This document shows positions 34,835-44,364 of a stretch of DNA of 64,000 bases, in pieces. Position 1 is the stretch's first letter. The number at the start of each line of letters is the position of its first letter. The position numbers were made by a program, and so were the translations under genes. The notes beneath the pieces are model-generated. The model did no database searches. It was not told the origin of the DNA and saw only the letters and a program-made list of their open reading frames with translations. The DNA is from an uncultured Lachnospiraceae bacterium (GTDB lineage Bacteria > Bacillota > Clostridia > Lachnospirales > Lachnospiraceae), in NCBI GenBank assembly GCA_948470335.1, contig CAOKOL010000011.1, positions 23,700 to 87,699 of the forward strand, given 5' to 3'.

Positions 34835-35968
34835 TTATACATTTGTCCGGCCTTTTAAGATAATATCCGCGATACGAACCGACGCCCTGCCGTCGCCATA
34901 AGGATTTGAAGCACACGCCATTGAATCATAGACTGCTTTGTCATCCAGCAGCTCCGTAAAAGAACGGTAAATCACAGCTTCTTCCGTTCCCACAAGCTTT
35001 AAAGTCCCGGCCTTTATTCCTTCCGGCCGCTCCGTTGTATCCCGCATCACCAGCACCGGCTTTCCAAGGCCGGGGGCTTCTTCCTGAATGCCGCCGGAAT
35101 CCGTAAGAATTAAATAGGAAGCTTTCATAAAATTGTGAAAATCAAGAACGTCCAACGGCTCGATCAGATGAAGCCGTTCCTCTTTTCCTCCCGGCGACGC
35201 CTCACCGAATACATCCTCCGCCGCCCGCCGGACAGCCGGGTTCAGATGAATCGGATAAATCGCTTTCACGTCATCATGCTCATCCAGCACCCGTCGGATT
35301 GCCCGGAACATGCCATACATCGGTTCTCCCAGGTTTTCTCTGCGGTGGGCCGTAATCAGAATCAGTCTGGAGCCGGAAGCCCAAGTTAATTCCGAATGGA
35401 CATAATCCTCCCGCACGGTTGTTTTCAGAGCGTCTATCGCCGTATTGCCGGTTACAAAAATGCTGCTTTCTTTTTTGCCTTCCCGGATCAGATTTCCTCT
35501 GCTGATCTCTGTCGGGGCAAAATGAAAGGAAGCGATAGAGCCTACCGCTTCCCGATTGAATTCTTCCGGATAAGGGGAATAGATGTTATAGGTGCGAAGA
35601 CCGGCTTCTACGTGGCCGACAGGGATCTGTAGATAAAAAGCCGCCAGCGCCGAAGCAAAAGTGGTGGTGGTGTCACCGTGAACCAGGACGATGTCGGGCC
35701 TGATTTCTTCCAATATGGCTTTCATGCCGTTTAATACACCCGATGTTATATCAAAAAGCGTCTGCTTGTCTTTCATGATACTCAGATCATAATCAGGGGT
35801 GATATGAAATGTTTTCAAAACCTGATCCAGCATCTGGCGGTGCTGTCCCGTCACGCAGACAAGAGTGCGGATGGACGGGCGGGTTTGAAGTTCTTTTACC
35901 AGAGGGCACATTTTGATGGCTTCGGGACGGGTGCCGAAGACCAGTAGGACGGTTTTTTTATTTCTCAT
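34835..35968 (-). CDS. wecB: UDP-N-acetylglucosamine 2-epimerase (non-hydrolysing)
   Basis: 377 residues. It interconverts UDP-GlcNAc and UDP-ManNAc. Diagnostic segments: VFGTRPEAIKMCPLV, VHGDTTTTFASALAAF, VGHVEAGLRTYN, ITAHRRENLGEPM, and LTDSGGIQEEAPGLGKPVLV. The ATG at 35966-35968 follows GGAG and gives the normal N-terminus; the longer frame adds eight residues. The gene is G+C-balanced, unlike the AT-rich genes upstream. With wecC at the other end of the locus it supplies UDP-ManNAc for oxidation to UDP-ManNAcA. Confidence 0.94.
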   Translation of the reverse strand: MRNKKTVLLVFGTRPEAIKMCPLVKELQTRPSIRTLVCVTGQHRQMLDQVLKTFHITPDYDLSIMKDKQTLFDITSGVLNGMKAILEEIRPDIVLVHGDTTTTFASALAAFYLQIPVGHVEAGLRTYNIYSPYPEEFNREAVGSIASFHFAPTEISRGNLIREGKKESSIFVTGNTAIDALKTTVREDYVHSELTWASGSRLILITAHRRENLGEPMYGMFRAIRRVLDEHDDVKAIYPIHLNPAVRRAAEDVFGEASPGGKEERLHLIEPLDVLDFHNFMKASYLILTDSGGIQEEAPGLGKPVLVMRDTTERPEGIKAGTLKLVGTEEAVIYRSFTELLDDKAVYDSMACASNPYGDGRASVRIADIILKGRTNV

Positions 35969-36025
35969 AAATGTATTTCTCCTTCTGCCCAATTCTCCAC
36001 ATGGGAAAATATGTCACTTTCTATT

Positions 36026-36054
36026 CTTATACCAATATAATCATTTACATGTAA
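36026..36054 (-). promoter_or_regulatory. Candidate internal promoter for wecB
   Basis: Minus strand TTACAT, 17-base spacer, TATAAG. It lies in the 86 bp between asnB and wecB and could let wecB be expressed independently of the cassette. Confidence 0.45.
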
Positions 36055-37956
36055 TTATACATAATTTTTATAAAAATCATCCCATATCTGAAACACCAGA
36101 AACGACCATACCAGCTCTGAAACTTCTTCCTGAACTCTATCGGTAAATACACCATTAACATAATCCCGCACAAATTTACAGACATATTCAGCGTCAAACA
36201 GCCCCTGTTTGTATAAATAAGCCATGTCGCTATAATCTGTCAGCATTCCTTTTAAAGAGCTTTGCAGCCATTTTTTTCTTGGAACCCCAAACCCCTTTTT
36301 CGGACGATTCAGTAATTCTGCCGGCACATACTCATAGGCAATTTCTTTTAATATACGTTTTTTATCTCCATGATAACACTGATATCTCATCGGTATTCGA
36401 AATGATGTCTCCATCACCTCCATGTCAAGAATCGGACATCTGGCCTCCAGAGAATATCTCATAGAAGACCGATCAGTCTTACACAAAATATCACCAGGTA
36501 AATATGTCTCCATATCTAAAAGCATTTTTCTTCTACGCCAATCTTTATACTTTCGTTCTTCATATTTACAAGAAATATACGAAATATTTTTCCCCCTTTT
36601 TTGTTCTCCAACAAACCTTTTCGCAACCATTTCTAAAATGGATGGTGAAAATTGAACTTTTTTAGACGGATCTCTGTTCTCCATAACCATTTTTACTTGT
36701 TCAGGCAATCTGCTACATATAGGATTCCCCATTTTTGTTTTTGATACATTCCATAGAATATTTCCTATTCTATCCATTCGCTGCGCCATAAATGCCGAAT
36801 CATATGCTTTATAACCGCAAAAGAACTCATCTCCTCCGTCTCCGGTCAAAACTACCGTGACATTTTCGCAAGCCAGCTCGGACACCAGCATTGTCGGTAT
36901 CTGAGAAGAATCTGCAAATGGTTCGTCAAAATATTGTGGTATGGAATACATAAGATCTAACATCTGTTTTTCAGAAATAATCATTTCTCTATGTTTTGTC
37001 CCAATTGCTTTAGCCACATCACGCGCAAAACCAGCTTCATTGAAATGTTCATCTTCAAAACCTATACAGAATGTCTCAAGCTGTGTTCCCAACATTTCCT
37101 GTGCTATTGCTGTCACAATTGTAGAATCAATCCCGCCGCTTAAAAATGCCCCGATTGGTACATCTCCGATCAAACGCCTCTTAACCGCATTTACAATAGC
37201 CGTTTTAACAGTTCTCTTTGCCTCATCATAATGATTAAAAGGGTCTTTCATCTTTGAAATACATACCGAATTTATATCCCAGTAACACCAACTTTCCATA
37301 TTTAGTGATTTTGTATCAGTTAAGGAAATATCGACAATGGAGCCCGGAGCCACCTTATAAACATTTTCATAAATCGAATCAGGAGCATTAATATACCCCT
37401 GATATAAATACCTTGACAAAACATCTTCTCTTATCCTTTTTTTAAATAACGGACAAACCAGTATCGGCTTCAATTCCGAAGAAAAAATAATATCTTCTCC
37501 CATCCGAAAATAATACAAAGGCTTCTTTCCTACTCTGTCCCTGATCAAATAAATTTTTTGTTTGTTTTTATCATAAAGCGCTATTGCATACATCCCATTA
37601 ATTTTTTCAACAAATCGTATTCCCCATTTAATATATGCCGCAATAATAACTTCCGTATCAGTTTGAGTTCGAAACAGATATTCACTTATTTCATTTTTAA
37701 GTGCTTTAAAATTATAGATTTCTCCGTTAAATATAACTGCAATTCGGCGGTCCGCAGAATACATTGGCTGATGGCCTTGCAGGGAAAGATCATTAATGGA
37801 TAATCGTCTATGAGCAAATCCTATATAAAAATCTCCATATTGATAAATTTCAGCACCACTGTCATCGGGGCCCCTATGAATCATTCGATTATTCATATCC
37901 TGTAGTTTCAATATATCTATTTGCTTTTTAGAAATAAATCCACATATTCCACACAT
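36055..37956 (-). CDS. asnB: Glutamine-hydrolysing asparagine synthetase-type amidotransferase
   Basis: 633 residues. It must start MCGICGF because Cys2 is the glutaminase nucleophile; GCAGGAG lies five bases upstream. A longer frame would bury that Cys. The N-terminal Ntn glutaminase has MIHRGPDDSG and FNGEIYNF. The synthetase half has the ATP-binding loop FLSGGIDSTIV and LTGDGGDEFFCGY. In glycan loci, AsnB homologues commonly amidate hexuronic acids or other sugar carboxylates rather than make free asparagine. ManNAcA (from WecB/WecC) is an obvious candidate acceptor here, but this is inference. It is the last gene of the AT-rich cassette. Confidence 0.9.
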   Translation of the reverse strand: MCGICGFISKKQIDILKLQDMNNRMIHRGPDDSGAEIYQYGDFYIGFAHRRLSINDLSLQGHQPMYSADRRIAVIFNGEIYNFKALKNEISEYLFRTQTDTEVIIAAYIKWGIRFVEKINGMYAIALYDKNKQKIYLIRDRVGKKPLYYFRMGEDIIFSSELKPILVCPLFKKRIREDVLSRYLYQGYINAPDSIYENVYKVAPGSIVDISLTDTKSLNMESWCYWDINSVCISKMKDPFNHYDEAKRTVKTAIVNAVKRRLIGDVPIGAFLSGGIDSTIVTAIAQEMLGTQLETFCIGFEDEHFNEAGFARDVAKAIGTKHREMIISEKQMLDLMYSIPQYFDEPFADSSQIPTMLVSELACENVTVVLTGDGGDEFFCGYKAYDSAFMAQRMDRIGNILWNVSKTKMGNPICSRLPEQVKMVMENRDPSKKVQFSPSILEMVAKRFVGEQKRGKNISYISCKYEERKYKDWRRRKMLLDMETYLPGDILCKTDRSSMRYSLEARCPILDMEVMETSFRIPMRYQCYHGDKKRILKEIAYEYVPAELLNRPKKGFGVPRKKWLQSSLKGMLTDYSDMAYLYKQGLFDAEYVCKFVRDYVNGVFTDRVQEEVSELVWSFLVFQIWDDFYKNYV

Positions 37957-38016
37957 ATATACTCCTGCATTCTCATTAAAATTATATAACGAATTTACCT
38001 GTGTATACACAGTTGA

Positions 38017-39150
38017 TTAACGATCCGGGTTATAAAAGCATAAATTACTGTATCTGTTTTCCAATAATGCATTGAGCTTATCAATATTTACGTAATCATC
38101 CAGTATACTGTCTTTTTCAATCATATTCTTTATAATATATGCATAAGCGATACTCGACCCATGAAAACCATCCACAAAATAATCATCCGATAAACCCAAA
38201 TTCCCACCATTCAGATAATCATAAAACTCATAATCGTATTTATCAAAATATTTTTTACAAATCGGAGCTATCTCATACATATATCCATACATGCCCAAAG
38301 CATCCATTTTATCATACACACCGGGTGCCAAAGGACAGAGCACTCCTACGACCATAATATCTTTGTTTTTACAATACTCCAAAAAGTCACCTAATAAACA
38401 TATGGTTTCATCATCAATATGTTTTCCATATTCAAATCTATTACTCCCCGTTTCAATTCTCCAAAATGTACTTTTAAAATGATAGTCATCCTGCCTTTCC
38501 GGATTTCTATATGTATCTCCATAATAATAAGAACCGTCATATAAAAATCCATTATCCTTTACCCGCCCATTCATTCCAAAATTTTCAGGATAATTATTTA
38601 ATTCTCCATACTTCCATTTCCCTTTACTATAATCCGTTTTGATATCTTTAATAATAGAATGACTGTCTCGCTCCAATACTTCTATATTTTTATAATTTGT
38701 ATAATCAATACAAGCATATGAGTTCCAACTATCATTAAATACCCACAGGTCCAAACCCAGTATGATAACCTCCGGAATATAATTAAGATTTTCCAAAAAA
38801 TTAATATATTCATCATAATTTCCTGACACCGCACCACCGGCATTATAGAAATCTGTTGAAAAAAAATCCGCCTGGAACTGCATCACTCTGGAAGTTCCAA
38901 GCGCCATAACATCTGCCTGATAATAGTTTGCATTTTGAAGCTTTAAATATCTCCCCTGTTCATTGTAAGCCATACCGATTAATATATTATGATCAGCCCT
39001 TTGTTTTTGAATCACACTGTCAGGCACAGCCAGTTCACCTATATAATAACCGGCAATCCAATATCTTCCAATTATCGCCGCCATAATAAAAATTGGGATT
39101 GTATATAAAATAAAATTCCGATAAAATTTACCTAACATCCGCCATACCAC
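38017..39150 (-). CDS. SGNH-hydrolase-like membrane-anchored protein, partner of MBOAT 2
   Basis: 377 residues. One N-terminal membrane helix (FILYTIPIFIMAAIIGRYW) anchors an extracellular domain. ALGTSRVMQF resembles the block I Ser of SGNH hydrolases, and VDGFHGSSIAY near the C-terminus fits the Asp/His block. Proteins of this type (AlgJ/AlgX/DltD-like) accept the acetyl group handled by an MBOAT protein and pass it to the polysaccharide. It starts directly after the MBOAT 2 stop with no spacer, and asnB follows after about 60 bp. Overall similarity to named families is weak. Confidence 0.6.
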   Translation of the reverse strand: MVWRMLGKFYRNFILYTIPIFIMAAIIGRYWIAGYYIGELAVPDSVIQKQRADHNILIGMAYNEQGRYLKLQNANYYQADVMALGTSRVMQFQADFFSTDFYNAGGAVSGNYDEYINFLENLNYIPEVIILGLDLWVFNDSWNSYACIDYTNYKNIEVLERDSHSIIKDIKTDYSKGKWKYGELNNYPENFGMNGRVKDNGFLYDGSYYYGDTYRNPERQDDYHFKSTFWRIETGSNRFEYGKHIDDETICLLGDFLEYCKNKDIMVVGVLCPLAPGVYDKMDALGMYGYMYEIAPICKKYFDKYDYEFYDYLNGGNLGLSDDYFVDGFHGSSIAYAYIIKNMIEKDSILDDYVNIDKLNALLENRYSNLCFYNPDR

Positions 39151-40578
39151 CTAAAATTGAAAATAAACAAACTGGTTGTCGCCTCCACCATTTAAAGCAA
39201 AATATAGTATATCCGCAATTATAATATATCCAAATATCACCCGAATGAACAAAGGCTTTTCTCCAATTAAAAGTATTCCTTCTTTTTTTACAGACAAATA
39301 ATCATATACAGCAACCAACATAATATTTAATATCAGAAAAAAAGCCTCTGTCATACTTAATCCAATATTAATATCCATAACAGTTTGCAATTTCAACATG
39401 CCACAAAACAAATTTTTCAGTACATATACAGCATCTTCAAGCGTTTCGGCACGAAAAAAAATCCATGTAATATTAACAAAAACAAACACGCCAATACACT
39501 TTAATACAGATAATTGTTTTGATATATTTAATATTTTCCTTCTTTTAAGAAACATATTTTCAATTATCTGTGCTAACCCATGTACCCCCCCCCATATAAA
39601 AAATGTCCAATTTGCCCCATGCCATAATCCTGATGCCAGAAACGTAATCAATAAATTCACGCTTCGTTTAACTCCTGAACATCGGCTCCCGCCAAGTGGG
39701 ATATAAACATAATCCCTAAACCATGTAGAAAGAGAAATGTGCCATCGTCTCCAATATTCCTTAATCGAAACGGAAAAATATGGGCTTTTAAAATTTTCTA
39801 TCAAATCAATACCAAGTAATGCTGCAGAACCACGAGCAATATCAGAATAACCGGAAAAATCACAATAAATCTGAACCGAAAAAAGAAACACCGCCAGGAT
39901 CAACGGCAAACCCTGATAAATATCTAACGACTGGTATACGGAATCAACATATCTTGCGGCAATATCCGCTACCGCAATCTTTTTAAACAGCCCCCACACT
40001 ATCAGTCTGCATCCATAGACTGATTTCTCATAGCAAAATCTCTTATCGGAATGAAACTGCGGTAATAAATTTTCCGGGCGTTCAATAGGGCCTGCCACTA
40101 ACTGAGGAAAAAAAGATACAAATGTAGCATATATACAAAAATTACGCTCTGCTTTTATCTGACCCCTATACACATCAATCACATAGCTCATTGTCTGGAA
40201 TGTGAAAAAAGAGATTCCAACCGGTAAAAGCAGTGATAATGAAATAGGCTGTCTATTAATACCCGTTATAGAAAACAGCTTGTTTAATGATTCAAAAAAG
40301 AAATTGAAGTATTTAAAGATAAATAAAACTCCCAAACAAATCAAGCAATTTAATGCCAATATATATTTTTTAAATTGATATCTTTCCATTAATAAAGCTG
40401 ATATGTACGAAACAATAGTTGTCAGCAAAATAAGTACAACATATTTTATGTTCCAACTCATATAAAAATAATAACTGCAAACCAACAACAGTATATATCT
40501 ATATTTATTGGGAACGGACCAGTAAATAATAAAAACCAGAGCAAAAAAAACGGCATAACCAACTGAATTAAACAACAT
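39151..40578 (-). CDS. MBOAT family O-acyltransferase 2 (AlgI-like), with G9 tract
   Basis: 475 residues, about 11-12 membrane helices. AlgI-type signatures: VGISFFTFQTMSYVIDVYRG, QLVAGPIERPENLLPQ, YWRRWHISLSTWFRDYVYIP, LWHGANW and FIWGGVHG. Both conserved His residues of the acyl-transfer channel are present. The enzyme moves acetyl groups across the membrane for polysaccharide O-acetylation. The WGGVHG motif is encoded by a run of nine G (39585-39593), so a one-base slip removes the second His and the C-terminal third. The downstream SGNH protein is the likely partner. Confidence 0.92.
   Translation of the reverse strand: MLFNSVGYAVFFALVFIIYWSVPNKYRYILLLVCSYYFYMSWNIKYVVLILLTTIVSYISALLMERYQFKKYILALNCLICLGVLFIFKYFNFFFESLNKLFSITGINRQPISLSLLLPVGISFFTFQTMSYVIDVYRGQIKAERNFCIYATFVSFFPQLVAGPIERPENLLPQFHSDKRFCYEKSVYGCRLIVWGLFKKIAVADIAARYVDSVYQSLDIYQGLPLILAVFLFSVQIYCDFSGYSDIARGSAALLGIDLIENFKSPYFSVSIKEYWRRWHISLSTWFRDYVYIPLGGSRCSGVKRSVNLLITFLASGLWHGANWTFFIWGGVHGLAQIIENMFLKRRKILNISKQLSVLKCIGVFVFVNITWIFFRAETLEDAVYVLKNLFCGMLKLQTVMDINIGLSMTEAFFLILNIMLVAVYDYLSVKKEGILLIGEKPLFIRVIFGYIIIADILYFALNGGGDNQFVYFQF
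39585..39593 (-). repeat. G9 tract in MBOAT 2
   Basis: Coding strand TGG GGG GGG GTA at about codons 329-332. With eight G the frame ends after WGGYMG; with ten G it ends after WGGGTWVSTDN. It is in frame in this sequence. Confidence 0.85.
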
Positions 40579-40602
40579 TGATCTATATCCTCACATTCTT
40601 AC

Positions 40603-41757
40603 TTATCTAAAATTAAACATTTCTTCTTTTGCGATGCTACTTCCTTCCGTGTATGCAACAACCACAATATTCACATCATTATGATCAATATACTCATAGA
40701 TGCTATCCGTATTTTCCCGCATATCCCATAAAATAACCTTATCTGAAGCCAATGCCATAAATGGAGCTACAACTAAAGAAAAACTGTCATATACCAAGAG
40801 AATATGATCCCCATTCTCTATTAACATATTATCTATTTCTCCATACCCCCAATTGCTGAACAAATAGGAATAATGCCAACTGCGAGAATTATAAATATCC
40901 CCCTCTTTTTTGTAAATGTCTTTATTTATCAAATCGGAAAAATCTCCGTTTCTGTTATACGTCGCATAATCCGGAATCGTAAGTGTTAATCTTGTTTTAT
41001 ACTTCGGTTCAATCAAAACAAAATCATCCAGCACTTCTGCCCACGTCCGGCTCACATATTTTCCAATTTCGCCAATCCAACAATTTTTATATTTTGTATA
41101 AACAAATTTATCCTCTTCTAATAAGTCACATGCAAAAGTATATCCCATATCCTTATTACACTTTTCCAAAATTCTTCTTGCCGCAAAAAACCCCGCCTCT
41201 GTCGTCCAATGGTGATCTGTCTTATAAAAAATTTCCTCATCCGTTAAACCACTGACTTTTAATTCATCTCTAAAATCAATATATTCAATTCCCTTTTCCT
41301 CTAAAAATTTCAGTAATCTATCTGCCCGTCTATCACAAAATGAATAGATTCCCTGTTCCAACAATTTTTGATCGTTTCCTGCCTGAGCCGGATAATTACA
41401 ATATAAAAAGTTAACATTGCGCTTTTTACAAAAATCAGATAATTCCAACAAACCATGCTGTTGCGATAACGTATCGCAGTCCGCCTGCGGAATAGACAGC
41501 CATCCGTCTCTCCTACGCACTACCTGTTGGTTATTACGGATAATTTCATAGGGAAATACAATCGTATTAACTTTTCCGTATACCTCAAACAACATTTCTT
41601 TATAAAGGAAATTGTCTTGTAAAATGAGCTCCGGATTTTCAAATAGTCTGGAATGAATTGACGGCAGTATAGTACCTATCTCAATAAATAAGATTAATAT
41701 AAATATTATGGAAGCGTATATTTTTTTATATATATAATTATTTTTCAATATTTTCAC
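40603..41757 (-). CDS. AlgX/AlgJ-like SGNH-fold acetyltransferase, partner of MBOAT 1
   Basis: 384 residues. An N-terminal helix (IIFILILFIEIGTILPSI) anchors the protein. The AlgX-type core has YRTDHHWT-like sequence (YKTDHHWTTEAGFFAARRI), preceded by YIDFRDEL. A late LLVYDSFSLVVAPFMA matches the Ser-containing block of this family. AlgX/AlgJ proteins bind the polymer outside the membrane and attach acetyl groups supplied by an MBOAT protein. It lies 9 bp after MBOAT 1 and 24 bp before MBOAT 2, so the region reads as two tandem acetylation modules. Confidence 0.78.
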   Translation of the reverse strand: MKILKNNYIYKKIYASIIFILILFIEIGTILPSIHSRLFENPELILQDNFLYKEMLFEVYGKVNTIVFPYEIIRNNQQVVRRRDGWLSIPQADCDTLSQQHGLLELSDFCKKRNVNFLYCNYPAQAGNDQKLLEQGIYSFCDRRADRLLKFLEEKGIEYIDFRDELKVSGLTDEEIFYKTDHHWTTEAGFFAARRILEKCNKDMGYTFACDLLEEDKFVYTKYKNCWIGEIGKYVSRTWAEVLDDFVLIEPKYKTRLTLTIPDYATYNRNGDFSDLINKDIYKKEGDIYNSRSWHYSYLFSNWGYGEIDNMLIENGDHILLVYDSFSLVVAPFMALASDKVILWDMRENTDSIYEYIDHNDVNIVVVAYTEGSSIAKEEMFNFR

Positions 41758-41766
41758 CCTATTTCA

Positions 41767-43158
41767 TTAAAAAATAAAATATAAGAAAGGATTGTACCCT
41801 CCCATTAAAATATATATAACCGACATAGCTGTTCCACCCAATAACAGACATGTGGATATTCCCCCGTATAACATATTATTCCCAATTTTGTTTCTCACAG
41901 CGGGTACTATCGGAACAGAACAAACCAATGCTATCGTAATTATCAATATATAGTTTTTTAATTGAAATCTAAAAGCATTATCTATAAAAACATTGGAATT
42001 CAGACCGAATAAACTTGAAGTGTAAAGAAATAATTCTGACAGCGATCCTGTTCGAAAAACCACCCAAAGTAAATTTACAAATATTAGAGTAACAATTCTA
42101 TATATATTTATCGTTATTCTGTGTTTAAACCTGTATGGTTTTATTATATTATCTTCTATTACAATCAATATCCAGTATCCAATTCCCCACAACAAAAAAT
42201 TCCATGAAGCCCCATGCCAGAATCCCGTTATACTCCAGACAATAAATAAATTAAATAATTTCCTTGCACGAGAACACCGATTTCCCCCTAATGGAATATA
42301 GACATAATCACGAAACCATCTTGAAAGAGACATATGCCACCGATTCCAGAAATCTTTGATACTTTTCGCATAATAAGGGTAGTTAAAATTTTCCAGATAA
42401 TTAAATCCCAACACTTTACCCAAACCAATTGCCATATCGGAGTATCCTGAAAAATCATAGTAAATTTGAAACGAATATGCTATCACGCCAAGCCATGCGT
42501 AACATACCGAAAACGAAGCTACATCATTTGCGTTATAAATCAAATCTGCTAATCCGCCCAAATTATTTGCCAATAATACCTTTTTACATATCCCAACTGA
42601 AAATCTCCATATACCATCGGAATACTGTTCATAATTAAGAGAACGATTTTTTGCATCTATTGTATCCGCAACCTCTTTATACCTTACGATCGGTCCGGCA
42701 ACCAATTGAGGGAAGCAGGCAATATACATACCCATATCCACCAGGTTCTCTATCACCTGTTCGCCTCTGTATACATCTATGATATATGAAATTGCCTGAA
42801 AAACAAAAAAAGAGATTCCAATCGGCAAAATCACTCGTTTACAGGAAATATTTTCAAAAAAGAAATTAAAATATTTATAGTAACATAAAACGGACACCAA
42901 CAAAACGATAGAAACGCTTACACAAGCCTTTTTATATTTAATCTCTTTTAATCTGCTAATTATCCGAGCCGCCAAATAAGTAAACACAATCACATTTAAA
43001 AGAAGTATACTATGTTTATACCCCCCCCCACCCAAAAAATAGTAAAAAAGACTTACTGAAAACAAAAATAAATTTTTTATTTTTTTAGGCATTAAAGGAT
43101 ACAACAATAATACTGTCGGCAAAAATAAAAATACAAATGTCAATGATGAAAAAACCAT
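41767..43158 (-). CDS. MBOAT family O-acyltransferase 1 (AlgI-like), with G9 tract
   Basis: 463 residues, about 11 membrane helices. Signatures: LPIGISFFVFQAISYIIDVY, QLVAGPIVRYKEV, FWNRWHMSLSRWFRDYVYIP and GFWHGASWNFLLWG. The first conserved His is present; the second, normally about 13 residues later in WGxxHG, is replaced (WGIGYW), as in a subgroup of the family. The coding region has a G9 run at codons 44-47 (LGGGGYK); a one-base slip would end translation within about 12 codons. It should transfer an acyl group to the exported glycan with the AlgX-like partner encoded next. Confidence 0.9.
   Translation of the reverse strand: MVFSSLTFVFLFLPTVLLLYPLMPKKIKNLFLFSVSLFYYFLGGGGYKHSILLLNVIVFTYLAARIISRLKEIKYKKACVSVSIVLLVSVLCYYKYFNFFFENISCKRVILPIGISFFVFQAISYIIDVYRGEQVIENLVDMGMYIACFPQLVAGPIVRYKEVADTIDAKNRSLNYEQYSDGIWRFSVGICKKVLLANNLGGLADLIYNANDVASFSVCYAWLGVIAYSFQIYYDFSGYSDMAIGLGKVLGFNYLENFNYPYYAKSIKDFWNRWHMSLSRWFRDYVYIPLGGNRCSRARKLFNLFIVWSITGFWHGASWNFLLWGIGYWILIVIEDNIIKPYRFKHRITINIYRIVTLIFVNLLWVVFRTGSLSELFLYTSSLFGLNSNVFIDNAFRFQLKNYILIITIALVCSVPIVPAVRNKIGNNMLYGGISTCLLLGGTAMSVIYILMGGYNPFLYFIF
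43021..43029 (-). repeat. G9 tract in MBOAT 1
   Basis: Coding strand GGT GGG GGG GGG TAT. With ten G the frame stops at once (GTA TAA); with eight G it stops after INIVYFF. In frame here. Confidence 0.85.
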
Positions 43159-43193
43159 TTTTCTGTCCTATATAACAATCATTATTAAAATTG

Positions 43194-44333
43194 CTAAATA
43201 CAATTATATTTTACAAATTTTAAAACATTCTTTTTATATTTATCATAATCCGCGATAATATTTTCCATAACATGGCACTGAGCGTTCCGTTCATTTTCCT
43301 GATTCTCCGCTATAAAAGAAATTTTTCTTCTTAATTTTGCAATCCAATCATATTCGCCAACTCTCACACAGTACTCAGATAATTCAATTTCATCATACAT
43401 ATCAGATATCTGTTCATGTATGGAAAGACCGATAACAGGAATATTACTTGCAATACAGGCAACATTCGCATGAAATCTCATTCCGATAACTAATTTACAT
43501 TTTGAATAATAATACAGAAAATCCTCTAATCCTCCTGATATATCAAAAGGCAAATATGGTGCAATCACAATATTATTTCTAAACTTTTCCGCACCAATCT
43601 GATTCATTATCTTAATTAAAGTTGTAATATCCTGTGGCGTATGAAGGAAAAAGATACAACAGTAATCCTTTTTCAGAAAATTCAATATCAATTTAGAAAT
43701 TTCAGAATTAAAATATTCTGCTGATATTCCATTCGTATATTTTAAATCAATCAACTCATTTGTCAAATTAAATCCTATCGTTTTATCAATAGGAAATCCG
43801 CTGCATTTTACTTTATTTTTTATCATAAATCCATTATCCGGGACTATATTAAGCCCATCCAATATACCGCATCCATATAACTCCTGTAATCTTTTACCCG
43901 ATCCGTCATTCCGTATCGAAATATACCAATTTGGCTTTTCTTTTATATAACAGAAAAATTTATAGAATTTTTTAATTGCTTCCGTCTTAGTCCGATCAAC
44001 GTGAAAACCCATTGCATTAACGATCACCGGAACCCTGATAGAATCGATAAATTTTTTCGACATATTTAGTGTTGTCCCTGTATTTGACTCATTCCAATAT
44101 ACGTCAAAAAAACCGCCGCCGCCGACAATAAGCGCCTTTGCCCTGTTAATTTCATCTGTCAGATTTTCATCAAATTCCAGTTTACCTTCTCGACAATTAC
44201 GATAAAACCTGCGCATTTCTATTTTTTTAATATTTTTTTCTTCCAATTCAAAAGAAGAATAAAACCCCTGATGATTTATTAAATCGCCTATGTTTCCGGC
44301 AAAAGACGCAATATGAATATATTCATTTCGCAT
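43194..44333 (-). CDS. Polysaccharide pyruvyl transferase family protein
   Basis: 379 residues. The N-terminus HIASFAGNIGDLINHQGFYS and the glycine loop ALIVGGGGFFDVYWN match the PF04230 family, as does CKLVIGMRFHANVACIASNIPVIGLS near the C-terminus. Members transfer pyruvate ketals to sugars from phosphoenolpyruvate, or are related GT-B-like enzymes, in exopolysaccharide synthesis. It lies between neuC and MBOAT 1, in the same direction. Assignment to the family is firm; the actual substituent is not known. Confidence 0.82.
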   Translation of the reverse strand: MRNEYIHIASFAGNIGDLINHQGFYSSFELEEKNIKKIEMRRFYRNCREGKLEFDENLTDEINRAKALIVGGGGFFDVYWNESNTGTTLNMSKKFIDSIRVPVIVNAMGFHVDRTKTEAIKKFYKFFCYIKEKPNWYISIRNDGSGKRLQELYGCGILDGLNIVPDNGFMIKNKVKCSGFPIDKTIGFNLTNELIDLKYTNGISAEYFNSEISKLILNFLKKDYCCIFFLHTPQDITTLIKIMNQIGAEKFRNNIVIAPYLPFDISGGLEDFLYYYSKCKLVIGMRFHANVACIASNIPVIGLSIHEQISDMYDEIELSEYCVRVGEYDWIAKLRRKISFIAENQENERNAQCHVMENIIADYDKYKKNVLKFVKYNCI

Positions 44334-44364
44334 ATTAGAGCACTCCTATATTAACTTTTTAATT

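Noticed and set aside
42180..42260. MBOAT 1 inactive because the second conserved His is missing
   Set aside because: A Tyr or other residue at this position is common in a subgroup of capsule-linked MBOAT proteins, so loss of activity cannot be claimed.
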